Shown here piece after piece: positions 11,108 through 22,089 of a stretch of DNA of 64,000 nt. The notes under the pieces are model-generated. The model saw only the letters and a list, made by a program, of their open reading frames with translations. It was not told the origin of the DNA and ran no database searches. The translations under genes were made by a program, and so were the position numbers. Origin of the DNA: Lotus japonicus (taxonomy: Eukaryota > Streptophyta > Magnoliopsida > Fabales > Fabaceae). Within the stretch, counting starts at the first letter, position 1. Each line of letters opens with the position of its first letter. The stretch covers positions 21,556,369 to 21,620,368 of the forward strand of contig NC_080044.1 of NCBI RefSeq assembly GCF_012489685.1, written 5' to 3'.

Positions 11108-11165
11108 GTTATGTGTACACTACAAGAATACTGGGCATTACTGATAGTCACTAAAATCGTCAATA
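11108..11165. mobile_element. Orphan CACTA (En/Spm-type) terminus
   Basis: CACTACAAGAATACTGGG is a typical CACTA end. It is followed by subterminal-like phrases ending near AAAATCGTCAATAGATAC. No partner end or 3-bp duplication was found. It was probably cut by a later insertion. Confidence 0.45.
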
Positions 11166-11542
11166 GATACCCATATTTCACAAGTTGGCTTTTCCAAGTC
11201 CAAACACCATACATTTAGAAATCTGAATTGGGATTCAATCAGAATATCCTAACCCAATTCAGTATTTCCAGACGTGCTCTCAAGAACATATTCCTATCGT
11301 CTGAAGAAAAGTCTTGAGGCTTGAGCTCAAAAGAAGACATCATCATCAACATCTGCAACAAGGAGAAACGCACTTAGGAGATATTTTTTTTTCTTTATTG
11401 TAAAAGAACATAAAGTAATTCTATAATACTTTGTCATTCTTAGTGCTTCATATCACTATTATCCCTCTTATTGAGAAGAGATTGTAAAGTAGTAGAAGTG
11501 ATCTTTCTAAGGAGAAGTCCTTCAAATACTTAACAACTGCCT
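11166..11542. other. Non-coding stretch, possible left part of the gypsy-type element
   Basis: No gene is seen. It lies between the CACTA end and the repeat array and may hold the left LTR or leader of the element whose right LTR is at about 14930-15575, but I could not align the two convincingly. Confidence 0.3.
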
Positions 11543-11880
11543 GAAGAGGCAGGGACAAAGAATATTTGTTCTACCTAGAGAGAAATGGACAAAGAATACT
11601 CAGCTGCTTAGAGAGGCAGGGACAAAGAATACTTGTTCTGCTTGGAGAGGAAAGGACAAAGAATACTTGGTCTGCCTGGAGAGGCAGGGATAATGAGTAC
11701 TCAATGCCTGGAGAGGCAGTGCTGAAAGAATACTTTTCCTGGAGAGGCTTTAAGAGTAGTCAATGCCTGGAGAGTCAGTTCTGAAATAATACTTGGCCTG
11801 GAGAGGTGATGATACTCAATGCCTAGAGAGGCAGTTGTAAAAGAATACTCTTGCCTGGACTGGGTGAGAGGCACATCAAA
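11543..11880. repeat. Tandem array with hairpin-forming unit
   Basis: About nine degenerate units of roughly 33-45 bp share GCCTGGAGAGGCAG followed by GACAAAGAATACT-like sequence. GCCT and AGGC in each unit are complementary, so each could form a small hairpin. A related phrase, GCCTGAGGAGGC followed by GAAGAATAC, occurs once in the LTR near 15305-15330, which suggests the array grew from element sequence. Confidence 0.75.
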
Positions 11881-12034
11881 ACAAGCAGCAAAACATGGAG
11901 AGGCGATGCGCAAAAAGGGGAAAAAGGGGCGATCAAAACAATTGTTCCCGTTAAAAGAAGACAAAAGGATTGCAAAGCGTTGTCCTTCAAAATAATAATA
12001 ATAAATTGCTATTACATATCTAATCTAAGGGATA

Positions 12035-14222
12035 TTAATGTTTTCTGTCTTGCTCCACATCTTCATCGCCCAGGAAATGCTCGGCTAGAAAACCCGGAGG
12101 ATCCTCGGGACCAACCAATCCTGCAGAGGTGACCTTCTTGAACGCCCCCATGGGGCTAAGATCCAGCTGGGAGTTGAGACACTGAATTTGGGCCTTCTTG
12201 GCAAGAAAGAAGCCGCGACCACGTTCAAAGACGGCAGCTGTCACCGCCTCTGATCTCAGTTTCTCTTCAAGTGCTGTTGCGTCAGATTGAGCTTGGTTTT
12301 TTGTGGCGATCAAAGCCTCGTCTTTCTTAACCATTTCCGCACGGAGGGTCTCAAGTTCCGCACTCAGGGAGGAGATGGTTTGGTCTTTGGAGACGAGCAA
12401 GTCTTCCTTTGAGTCGGACTCCAGCTGCGCTTCTTGTTTGCACTTCTCCATCATGTTCTCCAATTCCGAGATCTTCTTGTTTCGGAATTCCAGGCTAATC
12501 TCAGACCGCTTGATTTGCTCAACCAAGGCGGCCTCTTGAGAAGCTAGTTTGGCCAGGAGTACCTTGCGCTCCTCAGCAGATTTAGAGTTAAGGGCGTGAA
12601 GGCGAGCCACCTCTTGCCGCAAAACTTCGGAATCTTTGATGACCCGCTTGTAGCGGTGGTAGGTGTGGAGCAGTGTCGCCAAAGCACCCTCAGACACTCT
12701 GTATAAGCCCTGCCTTTGAACCACATCATCCATTCTCGCAGCTTGCACGGCGTGAAGGAGACGGTAATTGGCATTCCCGGGTTACCAGGAACCAGGGGTT
12801 GGAGTGGCTTGTGACCTGGGGGCGGCGACTGCGCTGGACCCGCGGATGGATTTGAGCTTTGCCCGGCGAGCGGCAAGGCAACAGTCCTGCCGGCGGAGCC
12901 CCTGTTAACCGGCTCGCCCCGTACGTCAAATGAAGGAGCCGAAACTGTCTCGGAAGGTCCGCCGGGCTCGCTGGAGGCGGATGTCGGGACATTCCCCCCG
13001 CCAGTAGGAGAAACGGTGGTTGAGCTGTGTTGCCTCTTGGGAGACGGTTGAGAGACCTCTTTGTCGGGACTCTGAGACGCCTGTTTCCTGACCTCGCCCC
13101 CTAACTGAGAAGGGGACGGGGTCTTGTCGCCTTTCAAGTTGACACGGGGGGGAAATGAGTCGTCTTTCTTCTCCTCGAAAGCAGCCAAGAGGTCTGCACT
13201 GGTAAAATTCATTTTCCCTGAATCAAGCAGCAACAAAGAAAAGTCAGCATGATTAAAGAGATTATAAAATGGGTGAAGGGCAAGGAACAAATCGTGGGAA
13301 GGACGGGAAACCTAAATAGGCAGAAGTTGGTGAAATCTTGGCTTTACCATTCACTCGGGCGCAGTCTAAGACTGGGAGCCTGGCAAGGAAGCTGATAATA
13401 GTCTTGTCTTCGGGAGTTAGAGAACCCTCAGGCGGGTCGACTATCTGGGACGCCTCTTGGTCCAATACAAAGGGAAGCGGGCGGTGCCGTCCCTTAAAGT
13501 GAAGACTTCGGGATACTTGTGGGTCACCACGATTTTGAAATACCCACGGGCGAGGTCATCCGTAACGGTAGCCCAAAGGGGGTTGAAGCGCTGGCGGTTG
13601 GGTCTGGCTACCAGGGAGACCCAACTGCGAAGAGGCGATGACTGGATGGCCACACCATAGAAGTAAAAGAAATGAGAGGGTTCTGACTCTTGTTGGATTG
13701 CGTCGTAGAGGATTTCGAAGCACCGAAGGAAGGCCCAGCTGTTAGGGTGAAGTTGAGACGGGGCGACGTTTACGCTGTGTAGCACGGAGCAGATAAAGGG
13801 GGAAAGGGGAAACCGAATCCCCAAATTGGTGAACATGTACTCGTGCACATAGAAAAAATGAGGGTCTTTCACGTCACGGTGAGGGCGGCGAAGCCAAGGA
13901 CGCTCGGAAGCCGAGCAGCCGCCGTAGTGAAGAATGTTGTCGAGGGACTTCTCGTGGCAAAAACCACCGGACCTCGAAGAGAGGTCACAAACTGATTTCC
14001 ACTGCACAAAGGAAGACGGCTGGTTAGGAGTCGTTTCTGCCGGAAGACCCCTAAGGGCGGGGGGTGGTAAAGATTCCCAGGTCTTAAGTCGGAAAGTGGT
14101 AATGTCCTCCTCGTCAAGAGGGATTCCCCCAGGAGAGGGAAGGTCGACCGGAGGAATGAATCATAGAGGGGTAGCGACGGTAGCGCCAGAGGAGGAGCTC
14201 CTGGTTCGGCGTCTTGATGCCA
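12035..14222 (-). pseudogene. Antisense ORF of a Ty3/gypsy-type element (PF04195-like), decayed
   Basis: Reading from ATG at 14222, the frame starts MASRRRTRSSSS and has one in-frame TGA at codon 21. It continues through EYMFTNLGIRFPLSPF and VNVAPSQLHPNSWAF to about 13455, the signature of the plant 'putative gypsy type transposon' domain. A frame change near 13455 leads to a 13465-13335 segment, then a probable intron (donor G-GTAAAG near 13340, acceptor TTGATTCAG near 13222). The next part (MNFTSADLLAAFEEK, then Pro/Ser-rich) shifts frame again near 12775 into a 237-codon coiled-coil tail ending at 12035. Function is unknown. Tat-lineage gypsy elements such as Grande are known to carry antisense ORFs near the 3' LTR, and this arrangement fits. 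A second copy is at 55766..56521. Confidence 0.7.
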
Positions 14223-14929
14223 TTTGGGGAAAGCACAAAGTTTGGGGTGAAAAGGAAGAAATGAAAACGACTTTTGAGGTTCTAGAGACTCACCGGAGTG
14301 GGGGGAGGCACGAGGAGCGTCGTCGGTGCCGGAGTAGTAATTTGTCGAAGGGCCTTTTTGAGCGAAGAGGGTGGCTAGGAGTTGAGGCTGTAAAAGAAGC
14401 GAAGGGTGAGGAAATAACGTCCTTATAGGAAGGGGGTGGTCGACGAAGGGAGACGCGTGGGGGAATTTTGTGGGTGGTTGCTAATGGACGTGGGAAGAAT
14501 GTGGAGAATCGTGCACCATGATGGCAGAGGAATGATTTCAGTTGAGGGATTTTTGGGAAGTGGGAGCGGCACATTAAATGGGAAGTTACAACAGTTGAAG
14601 CTCATTGGTTTAAAATTCAAATTAACAGGCTTTATCATGATTTGAGGGGACGTTTCGAGGGCAGCGGTTGGGATTCTGCAGATTGACTGACCTTCGCACT
14701 TCTTCAGCACGTTACAAGTGGCCTACACGCGTCAAGCCACCGTGACTTACATCGATTGCAGCTAGAGCCGGGCGAGAGAACCAAGCACCGTCGCCACGAG
14801 TCTACCTGTGGACTCGAGGACTCGGAGGGGCTCGTAAAAAGAATCAGAAAGTAGCTTTAGCTTTACTTACGATGTCATGTTGGTAAACGTTCTTGGACAC
14901 TAGGCTTTGGCATTAGCTAGTTTTTCTTA

Positions 14930-15577
14930 CGTCTGTCGCCTCAGTTGTTTTAAGACACTCTTAGCTCTCATGCTTCGAGCTCGGTGTCTTGTGGATTTGT
15001 AGACTGGGCGAGACCCCAGGGGCGCTTACCCCAAGGCGGGGCGCGAGCCAAGGAGTTGGGCCTCCCCCAAGAGGCCCAACTGGCCCACTAAGGACGGTTA
15101 AGGACGCTAAGCCCAACCTCAAGCCTATAAATAGGGGGCGGGTACCAATTGCAAAGGACTCTTAGCTCATTTGAGAAATAACAAACTTGAAATTCAGTTA
15201 TACTCTCTCTCTAAGCGGTTACGCACTCTCTCTCTAGATTCTCACATTGCAATCCCTTTACTCTAGGTACTATACTTCATCTTTATGTTCTTGGATAGAA
15301 CATTGCCTGAGGAGGCAAACTGAAGAATACATGTAAAGAGGAGTCCTTGGAACTCGCTCTTAGTGAAATATCAGTTTACACCAAGACTGGACGTAACTCT
15401 ATCATTATGGGGGGTAAAGCAGGATAAAAGCTTGTGTGTGATTGTCTCTTTCATTTACTCTTGTTTTCCGCTGCACCAAACGACATAGATCATCGTCTAT
15501 TCATCAACTATTGTTTGGATCTTTACGTTTTTGAAGGGCACAATTCAACCCCCACCTTTCTTGTGTGTAGTGTGCAA
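14930..15577 (+). mobile_element. LTR-type promoter region of the gypsy element
   Basis: This stretch has the make-up of an LTR: a TATA box at 15126-15133, a CT-rich leader with TATACTCTCTCTCT, and an end with CAATTCAACCCCCACC. The part from 14955 to about 15310 matches 55047..55430 in reverse orientation, including GCATGCTT-like, TCGAGCTCGGTGTCTTGTGG and CTCATTTGAGAAA phrases. The exact borders and the partner LTR were not found. It reads away from the ORF at 12035..14222. Confidence 0.65.
15126..15133 (+). promoter_or_regulatory. TATA box of the gypsy-type LTR
   Basis: TATAAATA is followed about 30-40 bases later by GCAAAGGACTCTTAGC. The same arrangement occurs on the minus strand at 55214-55221, which supports a real promoter. 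Confidence 0.6.
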
Positions 15578-16004
15578 TATTTTACAAAATATAGATTTAT
15601 GTAAATTTAAATGCAATGAAAAGCTATATAGTATATGACCAAACAATGTATAGTATTAAATTTTTATCGGACCTAATAATATGAGGCTTTAAACTAGCAG
15701 GTCGTATACTATACAACATACCAAACAAACATTATTGAAATTTTCAGCAGTGTTAAAACACACGACCAACCAAGGCAAGAGATCATGTCATTTAAATTAA
15801 CATAATATATAAAATAATTGAGGCAAAACATATATGATTAGTTGTGGGTGTCACATGAAAAAATCGTATAAATAAGAATTTTCTTGCATTTTTAGGCATC
15901 AAAGATATGCTCCTTTTAAATCAAAATCTATCTTAACAACAAAGGTGAGCTAAAGCATAACAAATCTCTAACTGTTTTAGAAAATTAATGATAATAATGA
16001 TTAG
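15578..16004. other. AT-rich stretch, nothing recognised
   Basis: No ORF, repeat border or gene similarity is seen here. Confidence 0.5.
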
Positions 16005-16255
16005 TTAGGGTCTTCTTCGGCTAATGGTACCTCGATCCTGAATCCTTCGGAGTATCTTTTTGATAGGCGCCTCTATCTATATGGGTTGAGCACAAGAAAA
16101 AGAAAAAAAGAAGCAACTCCTTGATCACTAGGAGAGGGACCGCCAGATTGAGAATGAGGAGCGGGGTCGTTTTTCAAGCACGAATAGAACGATCTAAAGG
16201 GTTGTACGTGAAACCTAGAGAGATGGTCGTCTCTCTTTGATGAATGTGGTACAGC
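16005..16255. other. Possible organelle-derived insert
   Basis: Base composition and wording change sharply here. The stretch is GC-richer than either flank and is open in one frame on each strand (plus: ITRRGTARLRMRSGVVF; minus: HSSKRDDHLSRFHVQPF). It reminds me of plastid or mitochondrial spacer DNA, which often appears in plant nuclear genomes. I cannot name the organelle locus, so this is a weak call. Confidence 0.35.
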
Positions 16256-16259
16256 CAAA

Positions 16260-17500
16260 ATATATCACAAAACTAAACAAATTAGGAAAGAAATAAAAAT
16301 AGATAGCAGAATAACATACAATAATAAGCATTACCATCTATCCAACTTGTTGAATTCAAACACTGAATACATCGTCTATCATATTTTGAATGATAACAAT
16401 TTTCAATAGCATAAGTGAATTTGTTATGTTTTCATGTTAACTACATTTCAGGAATTAATCTGTACGCTTCACATCCCCATCGTCTGATGATAACAAGACT
16501 ATACTAGAAGATGCTAGCAAGGCTAAGCATGAAGACGTTAAAGGTAGACTATACGAGCAAATAAAGCCAAATTAACCAGATTATCTAAACAAGAGCAGAG
16601 AAGACTGATCAAGATAGATGGCAGTCCAAAAAAGATAAGAAAGGTCAAAGCTATAAATATGACTCGAGCAAATGAAAAGTCAAATCTGCAAAGTTGTTTG
16701 ATAAAGAGAAGAGGAGAATGATTGAAGAAAGAAGAAGAGTCGGAGCATCACAACCAGAACCGTGCAAGATACATTCAAGCTGACAGATTGTCTGAGAAGA
16801 TCGTGATTAAAGAAGATCTACATCGTCTATCTCAAAGGATGAAGTAATATCTAAAGAAAGAGCGACACATTCAAATTGAAAGCTCCCTAACATTGTTGAA
16901 AGAGAAAGTCAAGTGCAAAGGATCACGTGATATATCAAAAAGCACTTTGGATGAGGAAACAAGTACAATGTTGTCACCATCAGATTTTCCCCTTTCTCTT
17001 CAGTAAAGGATTGGAACGCTACTGCTCATTTTACCTACCATATGAAAATATAAATTTAGTAGCATTTTGCCTCAGCAAAGGACACGGTGCATTTAATGCA
17101 CCTGACAAGAAGACCGTTTGATCCAACAGCTAGTACTCAAGACACTCTACACGTTCTAACGACTTTCAACCTATCCAAGAAGCTTTTGCAGTATAAAAGG
17201 AGAACATGAAGATTTTCAGAGACAAGAAATAGAGCTACAAGTTCTATCCAAGTCGAAAATCTTTTTCAAAGAAGCAACATCAAAAGAAAAGCTTAAGAGT
17301 CAAACCTTCTGAAGAATTCGTCTTGGTCTTGGATGCGGAGGGGCCGCCTCTTCATGAACCAAAAGTGATAGTTTTCCTAAACCAACATATCCTCTTTCTC
17401 ACAACATTTTTGGAGCAGGCTTAATACTTTCTTTAGCCTTTGGAGAAATCGATTCGGTAGTGAGAATCGACCAAAAAAATGAAAAAAATACACATGAAAA
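16260..17500. other. Decayed LTR-like sequence
   Basis: No gene is seen. Repeated CGTCTA/CGTCTGA phrases, a TATAAAAGG box at about 17194-17202 and a purine-rich leader resemble a copia-type LTR. No TG...CA borders or target duplication could be fixed. 52230..53330 has a similar character. Confidence 0.35.
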
Positions 17501-17664
17501 CATTAGAATACCCTCGGATCATCATATATCTAATATCATCTTACAAATGAATAACCTATTTTAACTAAGAAATTATTATACATTGAACTTGAGATTATCA
17601 ACTCATGTTTTCTTCCGCATATTAGAAGCGAGGTAATTGAGTGAAAATGTGAAGATTACATTAA

Positions 17665-17703
<39 letters not shown>
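17665..17703. repeat. (AAT)n microsatellite
   Basis: About thirteen uninterrupted AAT units. Confidence 0.95.
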
Positions 17704-17888
17704 TTAGTTTTGTTAATGTTAATTTAAAAATATTTTAAACTTTTAATATAGATTATGTTTATTTTAGATTGGCAATGTCTTTAAATCCTTGCTCACCTAA
17801 AAAAGTCCTTTGTTGATAGGTTAATAGAGAAGTGTAGTGTGATATCATTCACAATTAATGTTTTAACCATGCACTTATACTCACACAC

Positions 17889-17922
<34 letters not shown>
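17889..17922. repeat. (AT)n microsatellite
   Basis: A run of AT dinucleotides with one early C interruption. The flanks show nothing else. Confidence 0.95.
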
Positions 17923-17925
<3 letters not shown>

Positions 17926-18231
17926 TTGAATAATATAAACATTGTAGTACGGAAAATAATTCAACCATCCCACTAAAATCAGCAAGTATTTGCAAGGGCA
18001 TAGAAACAGCGAAACTACATGCACATGAAAACCAACATAAAAAACTCATTTGATAAAGATATGAAACCTTACATTAAGCTCATCACTGTTTGACTCAAGA
18101 CACAAAAAGAAAACGCATATAATGAAAACAACATAACACATGGAAGTTGACATTAAACATTAACTCTCAAATTCACTTCAACAAGTTTGAATTGGCACCA
18201 ACAACATCATAAATGGACATGTTGAAATGAC

Positions 18232-18951
18232 CTATGCACTGTTTGTGTTGCTGCCCACTGAGCTAGTAGAACTGCTTGAATTTTGATCATTGAAAAAACA
18301 AGAAAGCACTCCGCCTTCCTCAATCAGCATGTTTCCATCGTTGCAGAATGCCCTGCAACCAAAGTTCTTAAACACTAAGGCGTTGACCACTACAGGACCT
18401 GCAGCCATGACCTTCCCTGCAACAATCCCAGCACAAACTGTACCATGGCTCCCCGAAAGGTTAATAGTGAAGTTCTTCTCATAGGTAGGTTCATTGGTGA
18501 TGGAAGGGAATTGAAAATTCATGTAGGTTCCATTTAGAGAAATCATTGAGTGGAGTCCGCGGTAGATCAAAGAAGGGCCATAGAGAACATGAGGATGGCG
18601 AACATGAATGTCTGACACAATGCCAGAAGCACTAAGGACAGTGAGGTTAACTTGATGGCAGCGTGCAAAGTTGATGAGACAAGCAATGATATCATTTCCA
18701 GGAGGGATTTGAAATACGACGGTATGGAGGTTGTCGTCAATGATTGGTGATTTGGGCTTGTTCTTAGAGCCAGAGGGCCTTCCCCTTGGTCTCTTAGAGA
18801 GTGGTGTAGTGTTTTCCTCCTCCAGAATGATAGGGTTCTCATTGGTGGGTTGTGGTTGTGGTTGGGAGGGTGGTGTAGGGTTTTGTTTGGGCTCTAAAGA
18901 GCCATTCTCAGAGGTTGGGGAGATACACGGTACACGACCATTATCAACCAT
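18232..18951 (-). CDS. AHL: AT-hook motif nuclear-localised (AHL) protein, PPC/DUF296 domain
   Basis: This intact, intronless ORF of 239 residues encodes a plant AHL protein. AHL proteins bind the minor groove of AT-rich DNA through the AT-hook and assemble through the PPC domain; they influence growth, flowering and chromatin. The N-terminus is Pro/Gln-rich. A type I AT-hook is seen at residues 54-59 (RPRGRP), followed by SGSKNKPKSP. The PPC domain covers about 77-210, with VLSASGIVSDI, SGSHGTVCAG and a hydrophobic GKVMAAGPVVV segment. The C-terminus is Ser/Asn-rich. Length and lack of introns fit clade A. The usual GRFEIL motif is replaced by GLHSMISL, and the stretch after PVVV lacks the common MAASF, so this is a divergent member. 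It stands alone among repeats, which may limit its expression. The ATG at 18951 gives the full N-terminus and is the only in-frame start before the AT-hook. Confidence 0.9.
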   Translation of the reverse strand: MVDNGRVPCISPTSENGSLEPKQNPTPPSQPQPQPTNENPIILEEENTTPLSKRPRGRPSGSKNKPKSPIIDDNLHTVVFQIPPGNDIIACLINFARCHQVNLTVLSASGIVSDIHVRHPHVLYGPSLIYRGLHSMISLNGTYMNFQFPSITNEPTYEKNFTINLSGSHGTVCAGIVAGKVMAAGPVVVNALVFKNFGCRAFCNDGNMLIEEGGVLSCFFNDQNSSSSTSSVGSNTNSA

Positions 18952-19012
18952 TGTTGTCTAAGAGAAAGAAAGTAAGATTTACTTGTGCAGTGTTCTTATT
19001 GTATTCACCACA

Positions 19013-19020
19013 ATTTATAA
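19013..19020 (-). promoter_or_regulatory. Candidate TATA box of the AHL gene
   Basis: The minus strand reads TTATAAAT about 62-69 bases upstream of the AHL start codon, a plausible distance for a short 5' leader. Confidence 0.45.
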
Positions 19021-20170
19021 GAGTCTCATAACCACTATTTATGTTGAAAATGAATTATTATTATTATTATAAATAGAAAAAGTTTAATGATTTATGTAAT
19101 TAAATTTTACGTGGAAGTTAAGATACTAATTATTATAATATTATTATTATAAAAAGAAAAAACTTAACAAATGTTTATATTGGTCTTGGAATTTATATAG
19201 ACATCTAATTATATATCATCAACTTATCACATCATAATTGATTTAAATTAAATTTAGAAAAATAAATAATATAAAATATTAGACATTATCGTAAGCTTTA
19301 TTAATACATGGTCAATATATAGTTAATGAATTAAAAAGTAAATTTGTACTTTTTTGTTGAATAATTAATTGTACCAAAAAAATTATTTTTCTACTCTTTT
19401 AACTTTATGTATTTTTTTTACTTTCACTCACATGCACAATTTATCTCATTTCAAGTAAGATTTTTAGAGTTTGATTCGTGACGGTATGTAGTAAAATTTA
19501 TAGCTCACACAAAATTTTGCAACAAAATATAAAATGTGTGATAAGCTAAAATCTTTATGTCTCAATACATAAATCCAATAAGTTACAACTAACATACAAC
19601 ACATGTTATGGTAGATAAGATGGATACAATCTTTTCTTTTGGATTTAATTTTTTTATCAACAATCTTTTGAATTTAATATCATTTGATTTGGTAAAAAAT
19701 TGAATAAATTAATATCTATATAAAATTAAAGTTGGCATGACTAATAAATTAATATCAATATTATTTATTCATAGTTTTTTATATTTTTTTTAGAACAAAT
19801 ATATTATATTAATAATAAAGATATCTATATTCATAGTTTTTTATATTAATCATTATATTGAATTAATTAATTCTCAAATTTTCACCTTCTCATATTTAGA
19901 AGTAAATTAATTATTATTTATATTTTAAATATTTTTTATCACAACTTAAGGAATTTTCTTAAAACAAAAACAATAATAATAAAATAATAAAAGTAAATTA
20001 AAATTGACTTGACATTCAGATTAATGAAAATATTAGTTAGTTACTAATAGTACTTTATTTTATTGTATTAATTAATAATTGTAAAAATATTTAAAATTAA
20101 ATATTAATTTTATTTAATATAAGTATTAATTACAAATGTTTGAATATTTTAAATAAAAACAAAAACAAAA

Positions 20171-20173
<3 letters not shown>

Positions 20174-20210
<37 letters not shown>
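20174..20210. repeat. (AT)n microsatellite
   Basis: A long uninterrupted AT dinucleotide run, followed by GATATGTGTGTGTC. Confidence 0.95.
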
Positions 20211-20213
<3 letters not shown>

Positions 20214-20822
20214 TATGTGTGTGTCTGTGTAGAATTTACTTGACTTATACCTTAATCAAAGTATTTAATTATTTATTTAATAGACTTTTATATAAATCAT
20301 TATATTAGTAAATAGTTTTTAAATAAATAAATAAAATATATATACATACATATAAATATATGTGCAAGTAAAATTTACTTGACCTATACATTAAGAAAAA
20401 AATTAATTAGTTATTAATTTATTTTTATATTAATCATTATATTAATTTTTAATTTTTAAAATAATATTTCTCATATTTGAAAATAAAATTAATATTATTT
20501 AAATTTTAAATATTAATAAAAATGGAATTTTAAAAACATGACTTGAGCTTTACAAATTTTATATAATCATTAATAATATTGTATATTAATTACTGCTTAT
20601 AAAACCATTTATCATATATTAAAATTAAAATTAATATTATTTTAATTTCAAATATTAATCAGAAGATTTGTTTTATTTTAAAAAACTAGTTACTAATTTT
20701 AATATATAATAACAAGTATATACTATAACAAAAATATAATGTTGAAAAAAAAACATAAAAATAAAAGAGATGAGAACAATGACTTATAAAAGCAATAATT
20801 ACATTAAACTCAAAGAAAGACC

Positions 20823-20823
20823 C

Positions 20824-20855
<32 letters not shown>

Positions 20856-20856
20856 C
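20823..20856. repeat. (AT)n microsatellite
   Basis: AT dinucleotides with a single ACAT interruption. Confidence 0.9.
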
Positions 20857-20940
20857 CATTAATAATGAGATTAATATTTTTTTATGCAAAGTAACAAGGT
20901 TAAATAGTTATTCATTGTCATTTTCATTACTATTTATGTT

Positions 20941-22085
20941 GTTTCTATGTTCTTAGTTGTCTACATTTTAGCTAAGTTATTTTATGTATCAAGATGTGTG
21001 ACAAGATGTTGTGTCATCTGTGTACAACATATGTCCTTGCGGAGCTGCTGTGTGTGACGCATAGAAGCTTTAGATTGTTTTGCGTGATCAACAAGATAGG
21101 GTTGTTGAAGGAGCTTCCACGTGTTATTGGGAAATTTATCAAATGTAATCAAATCTGCTGAAGAGGATTTGATTTGGTTTGAATTGTGGAAGTTTATATC
21201 TCCTTTTTCAAATCTTAATTGAAAAGATTTGGTACCAGTTTTGAAAAGATTTACTTCCTGTTTGTGTTATGGCCGCTTAGGTTGTTCAAGCTCGTTGAAG
21301 AACTGCTATATAAAAATACCTAAACCTAGTTGCTGCGTACGTGTTTGGAGATAAGAGTTTAGGGTTTTGTTATGTGTGCGATCAGCCGATATGAGACTGT
21401 GTACCTACTCGACATGGACGACGATGCGGCTTGGGATATTGATCACGTTCGAAGACGTTATATCTACACCGGTCGTGTACGGAGATGAGAGCGCACATGT
21501 CAGAGGAGATCCCTTATCCTCACTTGCTACCACGGGACTCTCAGGGTTCCATATCCTTCACCTCAATTTGCACTACTCTCCATGGATGACACTGATAGGA
21601 TCACCGAGGAGGCTCCCAACCAAGATTCACCCTCCTCGGTAGAGGACTACCTTATCCATGCCATGGAGAAGACTCCTGCATCTCGAAGACTATGAGTTGG
21701 GCTCAAGTTGTGTGATAATTGAGTCTCTACTTGGAGCAGTGAGGTCGAGTTTTGTTTCTAGGGCTTGACGCCTCCTTGAAGCCATCGTGTGTAGATGAGC
21801 TCGAGCAAGGCTAAGGAATTAGTTTCCCTTTTGCTTTAATAGTTGGTGTACTCAAACATTTTCCACTATTAATGAAATGAGGTTATTCAGTAATTCTTTC
21901 TATTATTCACTTAACTGTATTTAAAAAATGTTTTTATTCCGGCAAAAATTCACCCACATTTTTTGAAAAGGTTACTAAAGTGACCCTCGAGATTTAGGGA
22001 TGTTACACGTAGCACTGCTATGGTCTTTATAGCTTTATGTCATGGTCTTCATTGTTTTTGTCATCATTAAAACATATTAACTTAT
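20941..22085. other. Decayed LTR-like sequence
   Basis: No intact gene is seen. A TATATAAAAA box lies near 21307, followed by a leader-like stretch and a GC-richer segment (21390-21680). GGGATGTTACA near 21998-22008 resembles the 3' end of the TGTTACA-ending LTRs seen elsewhere in the window. The left border and a target duplication were not found. Confidence 0.35.
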
Positions 22086-22089
22086 ATGT

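Larger units (their letters stand above)
19021..20940. other. Very AT-rich intergenic DNA
   Basis: No gene is seen. The stretch has many ATTAATTA-like phrases and repeated near-copies of ATTTACTTGACTTATAC followed by TTAA (near 20232 and 20368), suggesting old duplicated or transposon-derived DNA. Microsatellites are listed separately. Confidence 0.6.

Noticed and set aside
11543..11880. Regularly spaced repeats resembling a CRISPR array
   Set aside because: Units are degenerate, spacers are not unique, and the DNA is plant nuclear; it is a tandem array within a retroelement.
15560..15577. CTTGTGTGTAGTG as the right end of the CACTA element that starts at 11108
   Set aside because: It has two extra bases against the left end and no 3-bp duplication, and it looks more like the end of an LTR.
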